From assembly GCA_017577485.1 (NCBI GenBank), contig PKRI01000040.1, positions 1 through 17,373 of the forward strand: DNA of 17,373 bases, written 5' to 3'. Position numbers and translations under genes: made by a program. Within the stretch, counting starts at the first letter, position 1. Each line of letters starts with the position of its first letter. Shown one piece after another: positions 13,263 through 17,373 of the stretch. Below the pieces are notes generated by a model. That model worked only from the letters and a program-made list of their open reading frames with translations. It did no database searches and was not told the origin of the DNA. Origin of the DNA: Bacillota bacterium. GTDB taxonomy: Bacteria > Bacillota > Sulfobacillia > Thermaerobacterales > RSA17.

Positions 13263-14116
13263 GCAGGCTTCACCTCCGCCAGCACCACCAGGCCCGCCAG
13301 CAGCAGCGCGATGCCCAGCAGTTCCGTGACCGTCGGGCGCTCACCCAGCACGGCGATGCCCAGCAGCGCCGCCGTCAGGGGCTCGGCCAGGCTCAGCGTC
13401 ACCGCCGTGGACACCGGCACCGTGGTCAGCCCCTGGGCATAGAGGCGGTATGCAACGGCGATGGTGATCAGCCCCAGATGAAGGATTACCCCGGCGCCCC
13501 GCGGGCTGAGCGCCCAGGAGAGGTCGGCGCCGGGCAGCAGGGGCGCCAGCAGCAGCGCCGCCCCGCTGAAGATGACCGCCATGGCGGCGTCGGGACCGCG
13601 AGTGTCGAGGACGTTCTTGCTGGCGACGGCGTAGGCGGCGTACGCGGCCCCGGCCCCAAGGGCCAGCAGGATGCCCACCACGTCGGCTTCCACCTGGCCG
13701 GCGGACAGCGCCAGCAGCGCGGCGCCGGTCACCGCCAGGGCAGTGGACGGGTACCAGCGGGGCGCCGGCCGCTCCCCCCGCACCAGCCAGGCCAGAAGTC
13801 CCGCGAAGACGGGGGAACTGCCGATGGCCGCCATGGTGCCCACCGCCACACCGGTGGCCGCCACCCCGGCGAAGAAAGCCAGCTGGTACGCGGCCACGCC
13901 GGCCGCCGCCAGCACCGTGGGCAGGACGGGCCAACCGCGCAGGCGGGCCAGGTCCCGGCGGGCCGCCGCCACCACCAGCAGGACTGCGGCGCCCACGGCC
14001 AGGCGGAGGGCGCCGATCACGGCCGGGGTGGCCCCGGCGGGGGCCAGGGCCTGGGCCGTGCCCGTGGTGCCCCAAAGCACCGCGCCCGCCAGGATCAACC
14101 AGGTGCCTCGCCGCAC
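13205..14116 (-). CDS. EamA/DMT-family transporter
   Basis: The 303-residue drug/metabolite transporter has ten predicted helices and two EamA repeats (about residues 5-130 and 142-275). The first starts L-I-L-A-G-A-V-L-W-G-T-T-G-T and contains G-T-M-A-A-I-G-S-S-P-V-F; the second ends S-L-A-E-P-L-T-A-A-L-L-G and L-G-E-R-P-T, the usual DMT pattern. It differs clearly from the EamA-like gene at 6835-7767, so it is a separate subfamily; the substrate is unknown. GTG 14116 has GGAGG nine bases upstream (14130-14126). The C-terminal tail after the last helix (about 25 residues, Trp/Ser/Pro-rich) is encoded in the overlap with the next gene. It is divergent from the oligoendopeptidase gene, across a 158-base gap in which I see no clear promoter. 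Confidence 0.85.
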   Translation of the reverse strand: MRRGTWLILAGAVLWGTTGTAQALAPAGATPAVIGALRLAVGAAVLLVVAAARRDLARLRGWPVLPTVLAAAGVAAYQLAFFAGVAATGVAVGTMAAIGSSPVFAGLLAWLVRGERPAPRWYPSTALAVTGAALLALSAGQVEADVVGILLALGAGAAYAAYAVASKNVLDTRGPDAAMAVIFSGAALLLAPLLPGADLSWALSPRGAGVILHLGLITIAVAYRLYAQGLTTVPVSTAVTLSLAEPLTAALLGIAVLGERPTVTELLGIALLLAGLVVLAEVKPAWPRAWSPGGSWSKRAPSP

Positions 14117-14274
14117 TGTCCCGAACCTCCCTCCACCCTCTACGCGCCCCGGCACCAGTCCCCTGCGGCGGCGGCCCGCGGGCATGAACCGCCAGGCGCC
14201 TGTTCCGCGCGCCGTGGTCCCGCCGGGAGGCCCACGGCCGCTGTTGTGGAACCAGCAGGCAGGAGGCGATACCC

Positions 14275-16104
14275 GTGTCCCACCGCTACGCCCAGGTCTG
14301 GGACCTGGACGTGTTCTTCCCGGGCGGCAGCCGCTCGCCCCAGCTGGCGCAGGAACTCGAAGTCCTGGAACAGTTGATCCCGGCCCTGGCGGGCCGCGCC
14401 GAAGCCCTGGCCCCGGCAGCCGGTGACGGGGCGGACGCGGTGCCGGCGCTGGCCGGCCTGATCAGCGACATCCAGGACGCCGCCGCCCGGCTGGAGGAGT
14501 GTGCGTCCTTCGTCGCCTGCCTGTCGGCCCAGGACGTCCACGACCAGCAGGCCCGGCTGCTGGAAACGCGGGTGGCCGCCCTCCACGCCGCCATGAGCAA
14601 CCTGCGGGTGCGGGTGGACCACCTGCTGGCGGCGCTGCCGGACCGGTCCTTCGCGGCGCTGCTGGCGGACCCGCGCATGGCGCCCATCGCCTTCGAACTG
14701 GAGCACAGCCGCCGGCTGGCCCTGGACCTCCTGCCGGTGGAGCAGGAGGAGTTGATCAACGACCTGGCGGTGGACGGCTACCATGCCTGGGGGCTGCTGT
14801 ACCAGGGCGTGGCCGGGCGCTTCACCGTCGAGGTGGAGGAGGACGGCCGGACGGTGCGGCTCTCGGCAGGCCAGGCCGCCAACCGCCTGGAGAGTCCCGA
14901 CCGGGCCGTGCGGCAGGCCGTATGGGAGCAATGGGAGGCGGCCTGGGCCGGCGCCGCCGACCTGTGCGCTGCGGCCCTCAACCACCTGGGCGGTTTCCGG
15001 TTGGCCGCCTACCGGCGCCGGGGCTGGGCGTCCGTGCTCAAGGAGCCGCTGGACCTGAGCCGCATGTCCCAGGCTACCCTGGACGCCATGTGGTCCGCGG
15101 TCGAGGCCAACGCCCACCGCCTGCTGCCCTACCTCCAGCGCAAGGCCCGGCTGCTGGGGGTCGACGCGCCGGCCTGGCACGACGTCTCGGCGCCGCTGGC
15201 GGCGCCGGACCAGCGCGTCTCCTACGACGACGCGGTGGACTTCATCCTGGAGCAGTTCAGCCGTTTCAGCCCCGACCTGAGGGCCTTCGCGGAACAGGCC
15301 GTCCGCGGCCGCTGGATCGAAGCTGAGGACCGGCCGGGCAAGCAGGCCGGCGGTTTCTGCGCGCCCTTCCCGGTGTCGGGCCAGTCGCGGATCTTCATGA
15401 CCTTCGGAGGCACCACCGGCAACATCACCACGCTGGCCCACGAGCTGGGCCACGCCTACCACAGCCACGTGCTGGCGGACCTGCCGTACCTGGCCCAGCG
15501 CTACCCCATGACGCTGGCTGAGACGGCGTCCACCTTCGCCGAGAGCATCGTGGCCGACGCCGCCATCCGCCACGCCGCCGACGAGCGCCGGCGCCTGGCC
15601 CTGCTGGACGAGAAGCTGCAGAAGGCGGTCGTCTTCCTGATGAACATCCGCGCCCGCTTCTTGTTCGAAACGGCCTTTTACGAGCGCCGCGCCCAGGGTC
15701 CCCTGACGGTGGACGAACTCAACCGGCTGATGGAGCACGCCCAGAAGCAGGCCTATCTGGGCGGCCTCAGCCAGTATCATCCCCACTTCTGGGCGTCGAA
15801 GCTGCACTTCTACGTGACCGACGTGCCGTTCTACAACTTTCCTTATACGTTCGGGTTCCTGTTCAGTTCGGGGATCTACGCCCGGGCCCGGGCCGAGGGC
15901 CCGGCTTTCGCCGGGCGCTACGTGGCGCTGCTGCGGGACACGGGCCGCATGACCGTGGAAGACCTGGCCCGCCGTCACCTGGGCGTGGACCTGACGGGTC
16001 CCGAGTTCTGGCAGGAAGGCATCGACGCCGCGCTGGCCGACGTGGACCAGTTTCTCAGGCTGTCGGAACCGCTGGTGGCGGGGGCGGGCAACCCCGAAGC
16101 GTAG
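14275..16104 (+). CDS. pepF: M3-family oligoendopeptidase (PepF-type zinc metallopeptidase)
   Basis: The 609-residue protein is a complete M3 peptidase, cleaving short peptides in the cytoplasm. The zinc site is H389-E-L-G-H393 within T-T-L-A-H-E-L-G-H-A-Y-H-S-H, with E416 (L-A-E-T-A-S-T-F-A-E) as third ligand and E390 as catalytic base. The preceding F-M-T-F-G-G-T-T-G-N-I (374-384) and the N-terminal W-D-L-D-V-F-F-P-G-G are typical of the pepF/M3 branch, and the length fits. There is no signal peptide. GTG 14275 is fixed by AGGAGG at 14261-14266, eight bases upstream. Its last 130 bases overlap the 3' end of the opposing CapA-family gene. Confidence 0.93.
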   Translation: MSHRYAQVWDLDVFFPGGSRSPQLAQELEVLEQLIPALAGRAEALAPAAGDGADAVPALAGLISDIQDAAARLEECASFVACLSAQDVHDQQARLLETRVAALHAAMSNLRVRVDHLLAALPDRSFAALLADPRMAPIAFELEHSRRLALDLLPVEQEELINDLAVDGYHAWGLLYQGVAGRFTVEVEEDGRTVRLSAGQAANRLESPDRAVRQAVWEQWEAAWAGAADLCAAALNHLGGFRLAAYRRRGWASVLKEPLDLSRMSQATLDAMWSAVEANAHRLLPYLQRKARLLGVDAPAWHDVSAPLAAPDQRVSYDDAVDFILEQFSRFSPDLRAFAEQAVRGRWIEAEDRPGKQAGGFCAPFPVSGQSRIFMTFGGTTGNITTLAHELGHAYHSHVLADLPYLAQRYPMTLAETASTFAESIVADAAIRHAADERRRLALLDEKLQKAVVFLMNIRARFLFETAFYERRAQGPLTVDELNRLMEHAQKQAYLGGLSQYHPHFWASKLHFYVTDVPFYNFPYTFGFLFSSGIYARARAEGPAFAGRYVALLRDTGRMTVEDLARRHLGVDLTGPEFWQEGIDAALADVDQFLRLSEPLVAGAGNPEA

Positions 16105-17373
16105 ACCACGGCAGCGCCGGGCAGTTCCAAGGCTTCAGCCGCCACGGCCGCCAGGCGCCGCCGGTCTTCGTCCGTCAGCAGCGGGTCGCCGGGCGATAGG
16201 CCGGGCCACGCCCCGCCGGGCGAGGCCCCCGCGCCGGCTTCAGCCAGTGCCCCCGCAGGGTCCGTGCCGCCTGCCGCCGGCAGTTCCACGGGCAGCACGC
16301 GGTAGCCGCGCCGGCCCGAGTCGGGGTCGCGGAAGCGGTGGACCCACACCGGTTGATGGCTCACGCGGCTCAGGAAGATGCGCGGGCTGTGGTCGCCGGC
16401 CCGGCGCTCCACGGTGAAGGTGACCTCGGCGATGATTCCCCAGTCGGTGTAGCGGTCCCGCTGGTTGGACACGAAGTTGCCCATCGAGTAGAACACCGGC
16501 ACCGGCCGGCCGCCGGGCACGGCCGGTTCCAGGATTTCCACCGGCTGGACCACGTGGGGATGGGCGCCGAAGATGACGTCGACGCCCAGGCTGGCCAGGT
16601 AGCGGGCCAGGTCCCGCTGCTCATCGCTGGGCAGGCGCTGGTACTCCAGGCCCCAGTGGGGCGCGGCGACGACCAGGTCGGCGCCCGCCGCCCGCGCCGC
16701 CGCTACGTCGGCGGCCATCCGATCGCGGTCCAGCAGGTTCACCATGTGGGGCTCCGGGACCGGGATGCCGTTGGTTCCGTAGGTGTAGGCCAGGACGGCG
16801 ATCTTGAGCCCGCCGGCTTCCACCAGGGCGAAGCCGGGCTCTTCGGGCGCCGCCCGGGTGCCGGCGGCCTCCAGGCCGGCCGAGCGGATGACCTCAAGGG
16901 TCCGGACCAGGCCGGCGGCGCCGGTGTCCAGGGTGTGGTTGTTGGCGGTGGTCAGCACGTCGATGCCGGCCTCGCGGGCGGCGTCCAGCAGCGAGTCCGG
17001 CGAGTTGAAGCGGGGGTAGCCGCTCCAGCCCCGTTCCGGACCGCCCAGCGTGGTTTCCAGGTTGGCGATGGTGAGGTCGGCGTCCGCCAGCAGGTGAGCC
17101 ACCGGCTCGAAGATGGGCCGGAAGTCGTGGCCGCCGCCGGTTTCCGCCGCCTGCACCAGCGGCAGGTGGATGAGCAGGTCGCCCACGGCCTTGATGGTCA
17201 CCTGGGTGCAGGTGGGCGCCGGGGGCGCGGCCGGCTGCTCGGGCGCCGGCGACCGGTGGCCGGCGCCGGCTTCGACGCTGCCGTCTTCAATGTCTCCAGG
17301 GTGCGGCGCGCCCTTTTCCGTGCCGGGCCACCACCCGCCCGGCCGGCCCTGGACGGCGGGCAGGCCCCCCGGC
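15975..17373 (-). CDS. CapA-family protein (PGA_cap metallophosphatase fold), 5' end outside the window
   Basis: The gene enters from the right edge: its frame is open back to base 17373 with no stop and no convincing start. The first visible part is a Gly/Pro/Ala-rich linker typical of secreted or anchored proteins. The CapA domain begins V-T-I-K-A-V-G-D-L-L at 17201. Counting from there, the family motifs are N-L-E-T (47-50), T-A-N-N-H-T (85-90), A-P-H-W-G (180-184), G-A-H-P-H-V (212-217) and S-M-G-N-F-V-S-N-Q (239-247). Related CapA/PgsA proteins serve capsule or poly-gamma-glutamate synthesis, but many homologues lie outside such operons and no capsule genes are seen here. The last roughly 43 codons are antisense to the oligoendopeptidase gene and encode a Ser-rich tail unlike the family. 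Confidence 0.87.
   Translation of the reverse strand, partial: PGGLPAVQGRPGGWWPGTEKGAPHPGDIEDGSVEAGAGHRSPAPEQPAAPPAPTCTQVTIKAVGDLLIHLPLVQAAETGGGHDFRPIFEPVAHLLADADLTIANLETTLGGPERGWSGYPRFNSPDSLLDAAREAGIDVLTTANNHTLDTGAAGLVRTLEVIRSAGLEAAGTRAAPEEPGFALVEAGGLKIAVLAYTYGTNGIPVPEPHMVNLLDRDRMAADVAAARAAGADLVVAAPHWGLEYQRLPSDEQRDLARYLASLGVDVIFGAHPHVVQPVEILEPAVPGGRPVPVFYSMGNFVSNQRDRYTDWGIIAEVTFTVERRAGDHSPRIFLSRVSHQPVWVHRFRDPDSGRRGYRVLPVELPAAGGTDPAGALAEAGAGASPGGAWPGLSPGDPLLTDEDRRRLAAVAAEALELPGAAVVYASGLPAPATSGSDSLRNWSTSASAASMPSCQNSGPVRSTPR

Noticed and set aside
15975..17373. Capsule or poly-gamma-glutamate biosynthesis locus
   Set aside because: Only the CapA-family gene is present; no ligase or membrane partners of such an operon lie in the window.

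Overview
The window is a very GC-rich stretch of bacterial chromosome, with strong purine-rich Shine-Dalgarno sites, many GTG and some TTG starts, and tight start/stop overlaps. An S-box (SAM-I) riboswitch ending in an intrinsic terminator, together with the protein families present, suggests a high-GC member of the Firmicutes/Clostridia side (Symbiobacterium- or Thermaerobacter-like). That placement is inference. No rRNA, tRNA, IS element, prophage or CRISPR array is visible.

Left edge (1-650): the first five codons of a leftward gene, then a small ankyrin-repeat ORF of visibly lower GC, then a 338-base non-coding stretch. That stretch holds a good promoter (353-381), a complete SAM-I riboswitch (412-552), an antiterminator overlap and a 13-bp terminator hairpin (573-612).

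Sulfur operon (651-5405, + strand): a substrate-binding lipoprotein, an ABC permease and an ABC ATPase of the SsuACB/nitrate-taurine type, then an O-acetylhomoserine sulfhydrylase (MetY) fused at its C-terminus to a CoA-binding domain. Junctions overlap by 4 bases, so the set is one transcriptional and translational unit. The riboswitch should switch it off when S-adenosylmethionine is plentiful. The likely logic is import of a sulfur compound and conversion of sulfide to homocysteine.

Leftward cluster (5552-9031): an SPFH/Band-7 membrane protein, an Arc-like ribbon-helix-helix protein, an EamA-type exporter resembling the E. coli O-acetylserine/cysteine exporter, and an Fsr-like MFS exporter. 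Just upstream of the SPFH gene lie three copies of RTGAYATCR at an exact 11-bp period, a plausible operator for the ribbon-helix-helix protein. A short antisense sequence resembling the C-terminus of a RidA protein sits between the MFS gene and metY.

Middle (9251-12739): a leftward pair (a lipoprotein with a predicted beta-propeller end, and a 98-residue conserved hypothetical protein); a divergent secreted protein of unknown function with a tryptophan-rich C-terminal helix, followed by a clear terminator; and a leftward CDGSH iron-sulfur protein.

Right (12864-17373): a four-helix membrane protein whose start lies inside the 3' end of a second EamA-type transporter, an M3-family oligoendopeptidase on the + strand, and a CapA-family protein on the - strand that enters from the right edge. 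The oligoendopeptidase and CapA genes overlap tail to tail by 130 bases.
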